Assembly: GCA_019096155.1 (NCBI GenBank)
Contig: JAHCVI010000006.1
Coordinates: forward strand, 496,001 to 560,000
Reading direction: 5' to 3'
Length of the DNA stretch: 64,000 nt
Source: Staphylotrichum longicolle
Taxonomy: Eukaryota > Ascomycota > Sordariomycetes > Sordariales > Chaetomiaceae
Shown here: positions 34,801 to 48,797 of the stretch, one piece after another
Layout of the letters: each line of letters opens with the position of its first letter
How positions within the stretch are numbered: the first letter of the stretch is position 1
Made by a program: the position numbers and the translations under genes
Notes under the pieces: generated by a model
Databases searched by the model: none
Told to the model about the DNA's origin: nothing
Seen by the model: the letters and a program-made list of their open reading frames with translations, nothing else

Positions 34801-35263
34801 CCACAGAGGGCTGGCCCACAGAGGGCTAGCCCACAGAGGGCCACAGTGGTGAGGATGGCCGACGAAGACCCCCCAACCCTCCTTTTTACCGACAAAGCCC
34901 TGAAGAGGCACGACGGCCTTACGAAGGCCCAGAGCTCCCTACTGGCCCAGGCCCGGATAGGAGATATTGGCTTGCGGGACTACCTATTCCGGGTGAAAGT
35001 CCCACAGGTGCCTACCCCCTACTGCCTGTGGCCAGGGCAGGGAAACAGTGGAGCACTTAGTGGTGTGGTGCCCCGACCCACCGCTACAGAGGCCGTGGGA
35101 GCAACGGCAAATTCGGTCACATAGGGACCTACAGACTGTTTTTCGGGGGGTCCCTGGGAATATTCGGCTTGTTCGGCAGGTTCTGGGTTGGCTAATGGAC
35201 TCTGGTCGACTACTAGAGTATAGGCTAGCTAGAAGGCTAGACCTAGAAATGGTGGAAGGCTAG
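31809..35263 (+). pseudogene. LINE2a ORF2, broken
   Basis: Endonuclease through RT and C-terminal finger as in LINE1, with both shared ambers at its start. Here the C run at 32,465 keeps frame (GPPLPQAQ) where LINE1 loses it. Private indels occur near 32,668, 32,938, 33,627 and 34,305, mostly in base runs, and a 2-nt loss destroys the finger (TPYCLWPGQ). Confidence 0.82.
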
Positions 35264-35461
35264 GCCCAGAGGCTAACACAGGGCCTCCGTTCTATTGTAT
35301 TGCATTGGATTCGCATTGTGGCTTCAGAAGGGGGGACGGAGGTTTTTACCCGGCCTATACGGTACGGTTTCCTCTGTACATAGCTAAGTAGAAGGACCGG
35401 CACGCCTTCGGGCATATCGGTGTATGAAAATCTATCTATCTATCTATCTATTACTAAGGCG

Positions 35462-35562
35462 CGAAAAGAAACGATAAAATAGGGAAAATCCTAGTAGAGT
35501 ACTAGGGATACCTAGCGTTCGAAGCTAAGTATATAGAGGGGTTGCTAGAATATAGACTTTAG
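35462..35562 (+). pseudogene. Old gypsy pol segment, second copy
   Basis: Same sequence as 22,179-22,279, ending in TTTAG (35,558-35,562). Confidence 0.75.
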
Positions 35563-35951
35563 TGTGATGGGCTCGGGCTTCACCCGAGCAAGTAAGGTCT
35601 AGGCTTTGCCCAGACCGTAGACCGGGCCTACTACGAACCCCGACTGGAGACTAGACCCCGGCGAGATAGTCCGGGCTGGGCCCGAGTCAGACCCTAAACC
35701 GGATCCGACTCGAGCCGTAACAGGGCCTGAGTCAGACCTCAAACCGGATCTAGACAGGTCCTGGACCCTGTCTGACTCAGGGACAAGCCGGACCTGACAG
35801 GGGCGCTGAAGGGACTGGACGATATAAGGCAAGAACCCTCTACGCCCTCCTGTATTGTACTTTTTCTCTCCTTAAGATAGTTGAATAGAACATTGTGCGC
35901 TTATCTGCAGTTGCTATAAGGCCGGCACCTTACATTTCAACTATCTTCACA

Positions 35952-38900
35952 ATGGAAATACACGACTTGCACTTGGGGACGATACTATAACCCCTATCGA
36001 GACGACGACGCCGATCCAAACCCACCCCGACTTCGACATAGCCTAGCCTTAGACTATTAACAACCCCGATATAGAATGGGTTCAAGAGCACTTCCGAAGT
36101 ATACGAGAAATACTCGAACGCCAAAACGCTAAGATCGAATCCCTCCGAGCAAACTAGGCGGCAACGGCCCCGGCTCCCGCGGCCCCGGCTACTCCCCGCC
36201 CCCTGAGAAAACGCCTTCCAGCAGGACAACCCTTCGACGGTAAAAAGGAGCTCTTCTCGGCTTGGAGGGATACAATGGTATATACCCTCGAAGCAGACCG
36301 GGAATATATTAGAACCAACCGGGACTAGTGGGTATTCATTTGGTCGAACCTCACCCGCTAGGTTTAGATACGTGTTGTAGTGTACTACGAATCGGGAGGG
36401 CCCTCCTACGGGTATAACCCGACGGCATTCCTCTACTACCTTGGAACCATTTTCTCGAACCCCTACGAGAAGACCTTGGCCCTATCGGACCTGGAAGACC
36501 TCTGGTAAAGCGACAACGAACCGTTCCCCGCCTTTATCGTTCGCTTTAAAGCAGTCCTGTCGAAGGTAGGAGGGCTTGGTTGGAACGACGAGCTATGGAT
36601 CGTCAAGCTATAGCACTGCCTCGCCCCAAGACTTAAGCTTTTAGGAGTAGGACGAGGCATTCCCCGTAACGACTACGGACAGGCAGTCGAGAGGTACCGA
36701 GAGATTACAACCAACTTCGAGGCTCTCCAACTTGGAAATAGGTATTAGCGAGGGAGAACCCGCCAAGCCGGATACCCCAATAGGAGCAGGGATGCAGATA
36801 GAGATACCCCGATAACGGATATCAACGTAATGCAAATCCGGTAGGGCAGGGTAGGGACGAATAGATCTAGAGGAAACCCCTAGTCAGGAAATAGGACGAC
36901 CCTAGGAGACTATAGGCCTCGCGCGAAATAGGTTAGTCAAGAGATACGCGCCGCGTATAGGATAGCCGGGGCCTGTATTCGATACGGCTAGAAAGGACAC
37001 TTCATCCCCGAGTGTACCTTCGCCCTAGCCGCTAGGCCATCGTAGTAGGAATACGCCCCGTTGGACATTCGGATCCTTGGCGTAGAAGGAGAAGAGGAGG
37101 AAGGTTACCCACTCTCCGAAGAAGACTAGGAATAGGAAAAAGAATAGCCTCCGAGCAGAGTCTTGCATAGAGGCCGAAAGCACCCTCCGACTTAATAGAC
37201 GAATCGGTAGAGATTAGAAAGAGAATGGACGAACCTCCCTTCCTTATCCTAGTACTCCTGAACTCTACTAGCTTCGTAAATGCACAAGTAGATAGTGGGT
37301 GCTCTAGTTATAGCGCTATCAGCGAGAAGATGTGCTAGAAACTAGGAATTGAGCAACTTAGTTTGCCCACCGCTCGCGTCCTTAGGACCGTAGTCGGCCT
37401 ATACCTAGGACGAAAAATAACGCGGATGGCGCGCGTTACAATGGACATCGACGGATGGACAAGCGAGGCTATATACTATATAGTTCCAGGCCTCGTATAC
37501 GATATAATCTTGGGCCTCCTATAGATAAGGTATAGGAAGATCACTTTAGACGTAGACGCGGGTATCCTTATTGTTGGGACGGAACCTAGGCTCTAGGTAA
37601 AAGAATGCTCGTCGCGACCGAAAGAGATAGGAATCTCCTAAGTTATAGGGATGGTATTCGTAGCGTTGGTAAAGAGGGTATAGAGAAAAGGGGCCCCTCT
37701 AGAATAGCAAAGCACCTTCCTGGTGACGAGCCTCCGAGAGATGACGACTATATTGGAAGCGAGGCGCGCCCGACTTGGGCCCGAACCGGACCTGGTTTGG
37801 AACCTCCCTAAGGAATTAAGCGACTTCGCCGACCTCTTCGATAAGGAGAAAGCCAACGGACTCCCCTTATATCGAGGCCCTGCCGACTATTATATTAGAC
37901 TTAAGATAGGCCTGGACGGAAAGACACCCGAACTCCCCTGGGGACCGTTATACAATATACTGCGAGACCACCTCTTGGAAGTATAGAAGTAAGTCGTTGA
38001 CCTTATAGACAAGGGATGGATTTATACGAGTTCTTCGGTGGCTACGGCTCCTATTCTCCTAGTCAAGAAGGGCGATAGAGGATAGAGATTCTATATAGAT
38101 TATCGAGCCCTTAATAAAATTACCCGCTAAGATCGGTACCCCTTACCTCTTATTAAGGAGACGCTCCGGTCCCTATTAGGGGCCTGGTGGTTTACGAAAC
38201 TCGATGTCCGGGCGGCCTTCTACCGAATTCGAGTAGCTAAAGGGGACGAGCATCTAATAGCTTTCCGGACGAGGTTTGGACTCTTCGAATGGCTTGTCTA
38301 CCCCTTCGGGCTAGTAGGCGTACCCGCTACATTCCAACGATATATCAACAATGCTCTCGGCCCGATACTCGGCGACTTTGTAATGGTATACCTCGACGAT
38401 GTCCTTATCTACTTAGGGGGGAGTAGGAAGGAATATATAGAAAAGGTTAGGGAGGTATTTAGGAGCTTTGGGAGGCCGGGCTCTCCTTAGACCTCAAGAA
38501 GTGCGTATTTACTACGAAAGAAGTCAAATACCTAGGTTACATTATAGAGGCCGGGGAACGGATCGCGGCCCGAGAAGCTTAGGGCTATTTAGAAATGGGA
38601 AGCGCCAAGCAAGGTGCGAGGGGTCCGGAGCTTCTTAGGTTCGCCAACTTCTACCGAGACTTCATCCCTAACTTCTCCGAGAAGGCCGTACCCCTGACAC
38701 AACTCACCGTAAGAATATCCCCTTTTATTAGGGGAAGGTAGAGCAGGAGGCCTTCGAAATGCTAAAAACTGCCTTTATATCAGAACCGGTCCTCGCCCAA
38801 TAGGGGGGATAATACTCGAAGCAGACTATTCGGGCTCGGCCCTAGGCGGATGTCTCTCTTAGCGGGGCGAAGATAGAGTCCTTTACCCCGTCGCCTACCA

Positions 38901-40772
38901 CTCCGCGAAACTAACCCTGCCGAACGGAACTACTATATACGATAAGGAACTATTGGCTATTTATCTTGCCTTTGCCTGGTCGGCGGAGTTGTATAGCGTT
39001 GCCGCCCTTCTAGATTCTTACCGACTATAAGAACTCGAGTACTTTTCCCAGCCCCGATAGATTAGCGAACGACAAGTACGTTAGGCTAAGACACTCTTAC
39101 TCTTCAACTTCGAGCTTAGTTACCGCCTAGGCTCCTAGGCGTCGCGACTAGATGCCCTTTCCCGATAGGAATAGGGCCACTTAGGGACGTACTACGGATA
39201 GTATAGCTCCTCCCCCCAATTACCCAGCTAAATATAGCAGGCATGTAAAAGGAGATCCCCTTGCCTATAGGGAGTATACTATTCGCGGACAGATAGCTTG
39301 CAGACCTCTAGGATCAAGGGGTTAAAGGGGGTAAATGCTATACCACTAGCTCTAGGTAGTATAAGACAGGGTATAGAAGTTCCCAAAGAAAGCCGAAGCT
39401 GCCTATACCTAAATTATAGACTGCTCTCTCAACACTTAAGATATATTATAGTTCAAGGGAAGGCTCTAGCTCCCTATATAGGAGCCCTTACTACTACATC
39501 CTTCAACGAGTCTACGACTCCCCTATATCGGGCTACCTAGGCAGGAATGGCCTATTTAAAATGCTTTAGAGAGATTACTACTAGGATCTAATATCCCTAA
39601 CGCGAAACGGTTCGCCCGGAATTGCCATTAGTACCGAGGAGCTAAGTTTTCACGACAGCTCCGGCAAGGACTACTCTAGCCCCTACCGATTGTAGACCGC
39701 CTTTAGAAATAGATCTCTATCGACTTTATAGTCGACCTCTCCGTAGGAGACAAGACCGCCCCTAGGTACCTAATAGTTATTATCGACCGATTGTCTAAAT
39801 ATATATAGCTCGAAGCCATAAACTCGATGAAGGCCGAGGAATATGCTCTTCGCTTCCGCGACGTCTGGTGACGATTCTATAAGTTCCCATTATAGATCAT
39901 TACCAATCGCGGCTCGAACTAGCTTAGTAAGTTTTAGACTATACTCTACAAAGCTATTGGAATCGAATAGTTGCTATCCACCGCCTATTATCCCTAGATA
40001 GATGGTGGGATAGAGCGGATCAACCAAGAAGTTTAGGCGATCCTAAGGACTATCGTCACCTTTTCGTAGTATAACTAGCCGAACATTTGCCGGCCTACTA
40101 GCTTGCAATTAATAACTAGGACTCGATAGTTACAGGAATAAGTGCCAATTACCTCCTCTATAGATACGATATAAGTCCGATCTAACGGGTAACGACTCCT
40201 ACTACCCCATCTCGAGTCTATAAGGAAAGGCTGCTAGTTTTCTCAAGCACTTAAAAGAAAGTATAGAGTGGACGTAGGCTACTATTGCGTACATATAGTA
40301 GCGGTAATAAGAGAATACAAACCGTTCTCGCCGCCTAGCGGAGAGGTTCGAAGTAGGCGATAAGGTATAGCTTTCCCTATATAATATTAAGACGAACCGA
40401 CCTAGTCGGAAGCTTGACTAGGTTAATGCTAAGTACCGGGTAGTCGAGGTCCCTACGCCCTTGACGGTAAAACTTGACATACTTTAGGGCCTTTACCTAG
40501 TCTTCTATATAGACCTGGTCGAGCGGGCAATATCCGACCCGCTCCCCTCCTAATAGGTTATAGATTCCTAGCCGGGACTACTTGGGAACTATCGTATAAC
40601 GGGGTCCTATAAAAGGAATACGAGGTTAAGGCTATTCTAGCCGCGAATATATAAGGGGAAGGGGAATAGGCGCGACGTGCTAGTAAAATGGAGGGGTTAC
40701 AACTCCCTAACTTAGGAACTACTCGAGAATATAGAAAGCACTATTATACTAGATATATTCGAGCAGGATTAG
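35952..40772 (+). pseudogene. Gypsy-B2 gag-pol
   Basis: Gag start at 35,952; gag, protease, RT (YLDD retained near 38,390), RNase H, integrase and chromodomain in the same order and with the same lesions as B1, including the Asn in the second integrase acidic site. Additional private indels lie in RT and RNase H. Confidence 0.88.
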
Positions 40773-41040
40773 GGAGATGCCTATTATAATAACGGACCGG
40801 TTATAAATAGGAGGAGAGCAATAATACAAGAGACGACTAGGGTGAATTAAGGCTAGTGCTATTTACATAACATTAATACAATTGGTTCCGCTAGACGCGG
40901 GGCGGACGAGAGACGTATATAGCAGGCGCCGAAAAAAACGCAGCGACGCGTTCCACTAGAGGAAGAAAAGAACGAAAACAGAAAACCCGGCGGAGGCCTA
41001 ACTACTCCGACGCGACGACGCCATCCTAGGACTTAGAATC

Positions 41041-42216
41041 CTAAGCGGGGTCGACAAGGGCTACGTCGGTATCGGCAAGGGCGGCGTCGGCGTCGGCAAA
41101 GGCGGCCTCGTAACGAGCGCGTGCAATGGAAGCGGTATAGATACGCTCTACCGTACGCTCGGAGGGCGAGAGGGAGCGGTCGCGACGACGAGGGGTGAAA
41201 GGGAGGGGACCCGTAGCGCAACGCGAAGAATGAATGTAGCGTCTAGACCGAAGGGTCCGAATAGGCATAGGGGTGCCCGAGGCACGTCCAAACCGGGAGA
41301 CGTAAACAGGCGAAACAGGGCCTAGGACACGTCTAGACCGAGAAGGGCGGGCGGGTGAGGAAGTACTTAGAACGCGCTCGACGAAGGCGGTATTAGTCGA
41401 CGCGATAGTCGACATAGACTCGTTCATACTCCTTAGCTCGCGTATAAGGGTATTGTTCTACGCTATAGCGCGGTTGTTAATACGTTAGGCCACCTCTAAA
41501 ACGTTATTGTTAAAAGAGGGGGCGGGGATAATACTCAAGCGGCGGGAAGGCATACTAGGAGCAGGTCCGGAGTTAACCAGGGCGAACTCAGCAAAAGAGC
41601 GGCGAGAGTTGCCCTCCTGACGGGGGGCGAAGGCGAGGCGACCCGGGGTCCGGTTGGCTTGGGCTACGTCCAGTAGCGAGGAGAACGAATACACTAGGGC
41701 CGAGAACGCAGGAGCAAGGACGGCGTGCTTGGCGCGTTAGTTCGGGGTACAGGGGATAGTAGGAGAAATAAGGGCAGAGTTGTCCTTATAATAGGCGACG
41801 ATACGCTTAATGCTAGTGCAGAGACGGGCGTTGTTCGCCTATAACTACAGATCCTAGACGCAGCTAGTATAAGCGGCGCGACACTCCTTATAGCCCGCGC
41901 CACGGCCGGGAGTGCAATGAACTCTAGTGCCGCTTAGAAGGCGGCGGATATATAGCAAGCAAAACTACTACTTTTCGAGCTAAAGGTCAAACTCTTTATC
42001 GGAAGAGTCGCCCTCTACAATATACCCGCCAAGGGATAGGCTCTAGTTCTTTTAATACTTTTCAGGCACTATCAGCTCGCGTTACAAACGCGTACTAGAT
42101 CTAGAGCAGAGGACTTACACTACGATCTTCGTTGTAGTCGCCGCCGGGACAACGGCCACCGCCACTACTACCGAGAGCGCCGGCCGCGAGAGATATACTA
42201 GAATTGTTCTTGTTAT
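41041..42216 (-). pseudogene. Antisense ORF of gypsy-B2, best-preserved copy
   Basis: The reference copy for the antisense gene: from about 42,216 to 41,041 a single minus-strand frame holds, interrupted only by TAG or TAA. The stops include three in the stretch after TSCV, one after PCTPN, and two in the coiled-coil-like segment. The middle contains SALVYSFSSLLDVAQANRTP. No catalytic motif, signal peptide or membrane span is evident. CxxC-like spacing is weak. Function unknown. Confidence 0.6.
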
Positions 42217-43003
42217 TTAGGCGTAGGAATCGCGCGCGAGGAGAGAAGGACGAGAGGTACGTTCGGGACGAACGCGCGGCGAGGGTAGAGTATTATTGTA
42301 GAGGTTGCAGGAAGAATTCGTAACGTACGTGGGGAGAAAGGAAGAAAAGGTCGGGAGGAGACTACGTAGGGGAAAGGGAAGTTATAGAAGATAGCGGAGA
42401 GGAGGAAAGGTTGCTAAGGGAACGCGGCTCGAACCCAGTACGCGAGCCTGTTGTTTATAGGGCGCGTTTCGACGAAGGATACGCGGCTCCTAGAAGGAGC
42501 CGGAAGGAACCCGGCATAGGACCTGGGGGGACGTCAATACGGAGTAGGTAGGCCGTTGCTAGGACGATAGGCGGCTTAGGAGGGGGTAGGACGAGCGGCC
42601 CTTTCGAAATAGCTTCTAGGGGAGGGGGGTATATAATGGGCTCGGGCTTTACCCAAGCAAGTAAGGTCTAGGCTTTACCTAGACCGTAGACCAGGCCTAC
42701 TACAAACCCCGACCGGAGACTAGACCCCGGCGAGATAGTCCGGGCTAGGCCCGAGTTAGACCCTAAACCGGATCCGACTCGAGCCGTAACAGGGCCCGAG
42801 TCAGACCTCAAACCGGATCCAGATAGGTCCTAGACCCTATCTGACTCAAGGACAAGCCGGACCTGACAGGGGCGCTAAAGGGACTAGACGATATAAGGCA
42901 AGAACCCTCTACACCCTCCTATATTGTACTTTTTCTCTCCTTAAGATAGTTGAATAGAACATTGTACGCTTATCTATAGTTGCTATAAGGCCGGCACCTT
43001 ACA

Positions 43004-43205
43004 TTTAGGGTTACAAAATTAAACTTAAAGAAGGCGCTTAGTTAAAGTTCTTCAAGGTATATTATATAAATAAACTTTAGGATAACGAATTAAAGAGATA
43101 TCTTAAAGCTAACTTTAAAATAGAGTATATTAGACCGTCGATATCTCTAGTAGGGTACCCGATTCTTTTTATACTAAAGAAGGATAGAAGACTTTCTTCT
43201 TTTTT
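43004..43205 (+). pseudogene. Old gypsy RT scrap, second copy
   Basis: TTTAG (43,004-43,008) then the same RT fragment as 29,753-29,948, ending at the LINE2b 5' end. Confidence 0.75.
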
Positions 43206-43588
43206 GCTTCGCCGACCCTACCACGGACAGTGGTCCAATCGGCCCAAAAATAGTACCGTTGGAAAGCTCTCGAAAAGCTCTATCTACCCACACCTGTTGC
43301 AGCTGCGCGCGCGGCCGCTGCGTGGCCGCAGGAGGTGTAGGAATTGGGAGAGCCTTCGCGGCGTCCACGGTCGAAGAAATCCTCACGACTCGCCACCACA
43401 TCGCCACTGACATCACCACTCCTATATCGCCACCCACCTCGTCGTCGACCCACTTTCCCCACTTTTTGGATCCACTTTTCCCATTGTTTATACCCCTTTC
43501 GGTTGCCCGGCCAACGACTATCAATAACAACAATTACTCCCTGAAAATCTAAAAACGTTTAAAATCGATAAAACCCTCAAAAACAACA

Positions 43589-45065
43589 ATGGCGACTACT
43601 GGCCTTGCTTCTAGCACCCATAACCTCCAGTTACGGGCCTACTTCAACGCCCTACCCGGCACCTACCAAGCCTACAGAGGCCCCCAGAGCCACCTCACGG
43701 CCTGGAAAGGAGCCCTGCAGAGGGCTCCTCGATGGCTTGGTGGCCTTGGTGCCAGCCGAACAGCAGGGTATAGCCCAGAGGCCTTGCAAAGGAGGTCTAT
43801 ACCCTGTTCACTACTCTACAGCAGAACCAACCACTGCAACCCACCGAAGCAGTCACTGTAACCAACCTGCAGAAGGTGGTTACAGAGGCTGTTCGAGCCG
43901 CTGTAGGCCCGGGCCCTACCCAGCGAGTCGCCCAGGGCCAGTCGTGGGCTACAGTGGCTGCCAGCTTCGGCACCACTGATCCAGCCCACACAGCCCCCCA
44001 GCCCACGAAGGCCATCCCTCATAGGATCAACCGTGAGATCCTAGTCCGGGGAGCCAACCTGCCAGCCGACCTAGCCAAACGAACCCCCGTCGAAATCGTC
44101 CAGGCAGTCAACCAAGCCTCGGCCAAGAAGGGAGCCATTGCAGCCCGAAAGCTACCTAGTGGTGATACAGTGGTTACGTTCAGTGACCCCACTACTAAGG
44201 ACTGGCATACGAAGAACAACCAATGGCTGCAGCAGGCCTTCGGCGACCAAGCCAAGGAGGCCTACAGAACCTTTACAGTCCTTGTAAAAGGCCTACGCAA
44301 GGCCGATTTACAGGGCACTACAAAGGAAGCCTTCGGTGCGGCCATAGGCCCGGTCCGTTGACCAGGTCAAATTCCGGCTTCCTACTAACCCAGGGTTCAC
44401 CAGAGCCACTATATTAGTTACCTTGGAAAGCCAGGAAGAGGCCCGCAAGGCCTATAATCAGGGTGTGATTTGGAACGCCCAGATCCTAGACTGCGAGCCT
44501 TACTAGGCTGCCTTGGAGCCAAAGCAGTGCTTCAAGTGTTGGAAATAGGGCCATATACAGCGGTACTGCCGAAAGGAGGCCCTATGTAGCAGGTATAGTA
44601 CCGGGACCCACGGGGAGGGCAAGGCCGCAGAGGCTCTTTGCCCTACTTACAGTGGCCAAATGCCCTATAAGTGCCCTAGTTGTAGTAGAGGGCACCCTAC
44701 CTGGGCCAAGGAGTGCCCACAGAAGATCAAAGCCAAGGAAGAGGCCCGCGAAGCCTACCACCACCGACCCGAGCCTTCGAACCACCTACTACCCAGCCAG
44801 GGCCAGTTTTTACCTTCCACAGACCCCAGCCACAGGAAGACGAAGAGGGCTTTCAAAGGGTTGGGGCAAAGAGGCCCCGGCTACAGAGAGGTTGGCAACC
44901 ACTGACCTCAGTAGCCGGCAGGGACTCCTTACAGAGCCGAATCACCTTTGGCCCTACCCAGCCGACTACCCAGCTAACTACCCCGACTACCCACCGACTA
45001 CCCAGCCGACCACCCAGCCAACCACCCAGCCAGAGGATACCGCTATAGAAAGCGATGAAAATTAA
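43589..45065 (+). pseudogene. LINE2b ORF1, several private frameshifts
   Basis: Starts MATTGLASSTHNL, then shifts after a lost C (CCTCCAGTTACGG for CCTCCCAGTTACGG). Further gaps lie near 43,665, 43,780, 43,964 and 44,350. The shared ambers and the third zinc knuckle are present. Confidence 0.8.
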
Positions 45066-48000
45066 GATCCTACTCTAGAACACCGAAGGCAATAAGCAGG
45101 CGCTTGAGGCCCTGCTAGAGGAGGCCCAGTACGACCTCCTAGCGATATAGGAACCTTGGATCAACTGTCACACCAAGTCAACCTACTACCCCAGAAGCTC
45201 GAAATACTACCTGGTCCACACTTGCAACGGCCGGGCAGCTATATTCGTAAGCCGACAATTCAATATCGGCAGTGGGAGTACGAAGCCACTGAGGACCACT
45301 GCAGAGTCTGGTTCCCAGGGCTGGGAAGCAGTGGACTAGAGCTCTGGTCTATCTACAACCCCTTCGACAATACCACCCTATCAACCCTACTTAACCGACC
45401 ACTACCTACCTACCCAACGGTCCTTGCGGGGGACTTCAACCTCCACCACCCACAGTGGGACCGGTACGACCGGTACCAACCAGAAGCCGAAGCCCTGCTA
45501 GAACTAGCAGCGCAGTGGGACTTGGACCTTCGAACCCCGGCCGGCTCAATTACCAGGGCCCCCCAGGGGACCCAACGGGGCCGCACGTCAACGATTGACC
45601 ACTTCTGGGCCACTGTGGGCCTTCCAACGGCCTACTATGGCCTAGAGCACCGGGGGAAGTCAGACCACTACCCACAGGTCCTTGAAGTCTATACCAGTGG
45701 GCCTCCCTACCACAGGCCCAGCTAGAGGGCTGGAATTGGAAGCTGATGAAGGAGAGCCGCGTGGAAGCCGAAGCGGCCTACCTACCACTCCGAATGGGCC
45801 TGCAAGACCCGGGGCCACAGGGCCTCAAAGCCCGAATCCAGGATCAACAGGGCCTACAACAGGCCTTCGATCAGTTGATTACAGAGCTTCAGAGGTAGCC
45901 GAACTGGCCACCCCCGGAAGAAGCCCAACAGAGGTTACGCCTCACCCTGGTGGTCAGTGGAAGTCAAAGAGGCCCAACAACGGGCCAAAGAAGCCGAAAG
46001 ACAACACAGGGAAGCCCCGTCAGGGTATAACAAACGGAGGCTCAACCAGAGCCTACAAGCCCTGAAAGCCACTATCAACCAGGGCAAGACGAAGGCTTGG
46101 AGGGCCACTGTTCAGAGGCCACCCACCACCCAGACCTACTGTGGTCACTGGAACGATGGGCCCGTTGCAGAAGCTTCAACCCCCCGGACCCCCCGAAGCT
46201 CCCGACCCTCAAAGACCCTAACCAGGGCCACGATCTCACTACCCACCAACAAAAGGCCGAAGCCTTGGCCACGAAATTCTTCCCCAGCCCAGTGGCTGAT
46301 CTCACTGATAGAGAGGACTCAGACCTACTACAACAGTGGGTTCCAGGTTCGATATAGAGGTAGAGGTCACTGCAGGGGATATCGAAGCCACATTGTCACG
46401 AATCAGCCCTTGGAAGGGCTCCGGGCGAGGACCTTCTACCCACTGGCCTACTGAAGGCTTGCGGTCAACCACTGTATACGGTATTGGCCGTACTTACAGA
46501 GGCTTGCTGGCTCGGCTGGTTCCCAGGCAGGTTCAAGAGAGCCAAGATAGTGGTTCTACAGAAGCCTGGAAAAACACCCGAAACCTACCGCACCCCTGCA
46601 GGCTATAGGCCTATAGCCCTCCTACCTACGGTTGGAAGGTTATAGAGGCCTTAGTGGCCCGAAGGGTCACTAGGGCTGCTGAGGCTACGGCCTATTACCA
46701 CTGAACAAATGGGTAACCGGGAGCACCGGTCCACTGAACTAGCCATTCGGTTAGTTGTGGCTCAGGTCCAAGAGGCTTGGAGGCAACGGGCCACGGCCAG
46801 CCTCCTACAGTTGGATATTTCAGGTGCCTTCGACACTGTCAACCATACCCGGCTACTAGCCACCCTCGGGAACAGGGCTTCCCACAGTGGCTAGTGGTCT
46901 GGGTGAGGGCTTGGTTGACCAACCGCGTGGCTACCCTCCACTTCGACGGCCAGAAAACAGAAGACATACCAGTGGTTGCAGGGGTTCCACAGGGCTCACC
47001 ACTCTCCCCAGTCCTCTTTATCCTCTATATAGCTTCGCTATATAAGGCTCTAAAACAGGACCACCCACTAGTTAGTATAGTGGGCTTTGCCGACGATACT
47101 AACCTTCTGGTCTTCGGGAGGAACCCCAAGCCAACGTCCAACAACTGGAAAAGGCCTGGAAGACTTGCCTACAGTGGGCATCTACCCGCGGTATGGCCTT
47201 TGCAGGCCACAAGTGTGAATTGATACACTTCAACAAGTCCCACAGGCAGTGGCCAGACCCTGTGGCCCTTGCCTACCCACTAGGCAATGGCTATAGTGTG
47301 GTCAAACCAGTGGCCTCGGCCCGGTTCTTGGGGGTATGGCTTGACTGGAAGCTATCCTGGAAACCACATTGCCAGGCGGTGGAAAGGAAGCTGAAAACCC
47401 AGGATTTCGCTCTTTCGAGGATTGCAGCCAAAACGTGGGGCCCCAGCCTATCCAAGGCTCGAGAGGTCTATACCAAATGCATCCGCAGTGCTATAGCCTA
47501 CGGGGCCTCCACGTTCCACCAGCCAACGGCTCCAGGGGGGGCAAACAAGCCACAGGGCCTAGCGAAGGCCCTGACGAGGGCCCAGAACCGAAGCCTTCGA
47601 ATAGTAGTGGGGGCCTACAAGACCTCCCCTACTAGATGCTTGGAAACAGAGGCTTGGGTACCCCCGTTGGACCTCTATTTCAACAAACGGCTAGCCGACT
47701 TCGAGGCCCGGCTACAGCAGAAGTCCCTACAAACAGGGGCTGGCCCAGAGGTCGAACGAACAACCCCAGGCCACTTGATCACAGAGGCTTGCAACAGAAT
47801 CTACCACAGATTCAGGAAGTGGAAGAGCCGTGGCCCCAGGCCACAACAGGGCCCACAGCGACTTACACCCACTGAACAGGCCACTGTTACAGTGGGTAAG
47901 TGGGCCGACCAGCGGTGGAAAACAGGGAAGAAGAGCCACAAGAGGTTGACTACCGACGAAGTGGTCGAACTGGCTTGGCAGGCCCGTTGGGAAGACCACA

Positions 48001-48499
48001 GAACCCAACAGACGGCTAGCCCACAGAGAGCTGGCCCACAGAGGGCTGGCCCACAGAGGGCTAGCCCACAGAGGGCCACAGTGGTGAGGATGGCCGACGA
48101 AGACCCCCCAACCCTCCTTTTTACCGACAAAGCCCTGAAGAGGCACGACGGCCTTACGAAGGCCCAGAGCTCCCTACTGGCCCAGGCCCGGATAGGAGAT
48201 ATTGGCTTGCGGGACTACCTATTCCGGGTGAAAGTCCCACAGGTGCCTACCCCCTACTGCGCCTGTGGCCAGGGCAGGGAAACAGTGGAGCACTTAGTGG
48301 TGTGGTGCCCCGACCACCGCTACAGAGGCCGTGGGAGCAACGGCAAATTCGGTCACATAGGGACCTACAGACTGTTTTTCGGGGGGTCCCTGGGAATATT
48401 CGGCTTGTTCGGCAGGTTCTGGGTTGGCTAATGGACTCTGGTCGACTACTAGAGTATAGGCTAGCTAGAAGGCTAGACCTAGAAATGGTGGAAGGCTAG
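45055..48499 (+). pseudogene. LINE2b ORF2, broken
   Basis: Endonuclease frame 45,156-45,725 is the longest of all copies (from EPWIN onward), and the RT-to-finger frame runs 47,193-48,431 with YCACGQGRETVEHLVVWCP intact. Private gaps separate these frames. Confidence 0.82.
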
Positions 48500-48684
48500 G
48501 CCCAGAGGCTAACACAGGGCCTCCGTTCTATTGTATTGCATTGGATTCGCATTGTGGCTTCAGAAGGGGGGACGGAGGTTTTTACCCGGCCTATACGGTA
48601 CGGTTTCCTCTGTACATAGCTAAGTAGAAGGACCGGCACGCCTTCGGGCATATCGGTGTATGAAAATCTATCTATCTATCTATC

Positions 48685-48797
48685 TATTATAAGGCGCGAA
48701 AAGAAACGATAAAATAGGGAAAATCCTAGTAGAGTACTAGGGATACCTAGCGTTCGAAGCTAAGTATATAGAGGGGTTGCTAGAATATAGACTTTAG
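48685..48797 (+). pseudogene. Old gypsy pol segment, third copy
   Basis: Same as 22,166-22,279; ends in TTTAG at 48,793-48,797. Confidence 0.72.

Larger units (their letters stand above)
29949..35448 (+). mobile_element. LINE2a: second array copy, chimeric
   Basis: A 5.5-kb LINE with the complete 5' UTR (383 bp, starting GCTTCGCCGACC). Its left flank is the old gypsy RT, but its right flank is the LINE1 right flank (TATTACTAAGGCG at 35,449-35,461). No target duplication surrounds it. It therefore joins the 5' part of one insertion to the 3' part of another, as unequal crossing-over would produce. Confidence 0.9.
35563..43003 (+). mobile_element. Gypsy-B2, second array copy
   Basis: 7,441 bp, LTRs 35,563-35,934 and 42,632-43,003. 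Same LTR difference pattern and same stops as B1. Between 38,455 and 39,010 it has several small deletions, two of them more than one base (near 38,565 around GGATCGCGGCCCGAG, and near 38,803 where CCCGGACAAGG is lost). Confidence 0.92.
43206..48684 (+). mobile_element. LINE2b: third array copy, chimeric
   Basis: Same structure and junctions as LINE2a. Right flank TATTATAAGGCG has lost one base relative to the others. This copy has the most single-base gaps in the array, many of them in runs of C, G or A. Confidence 0.9.
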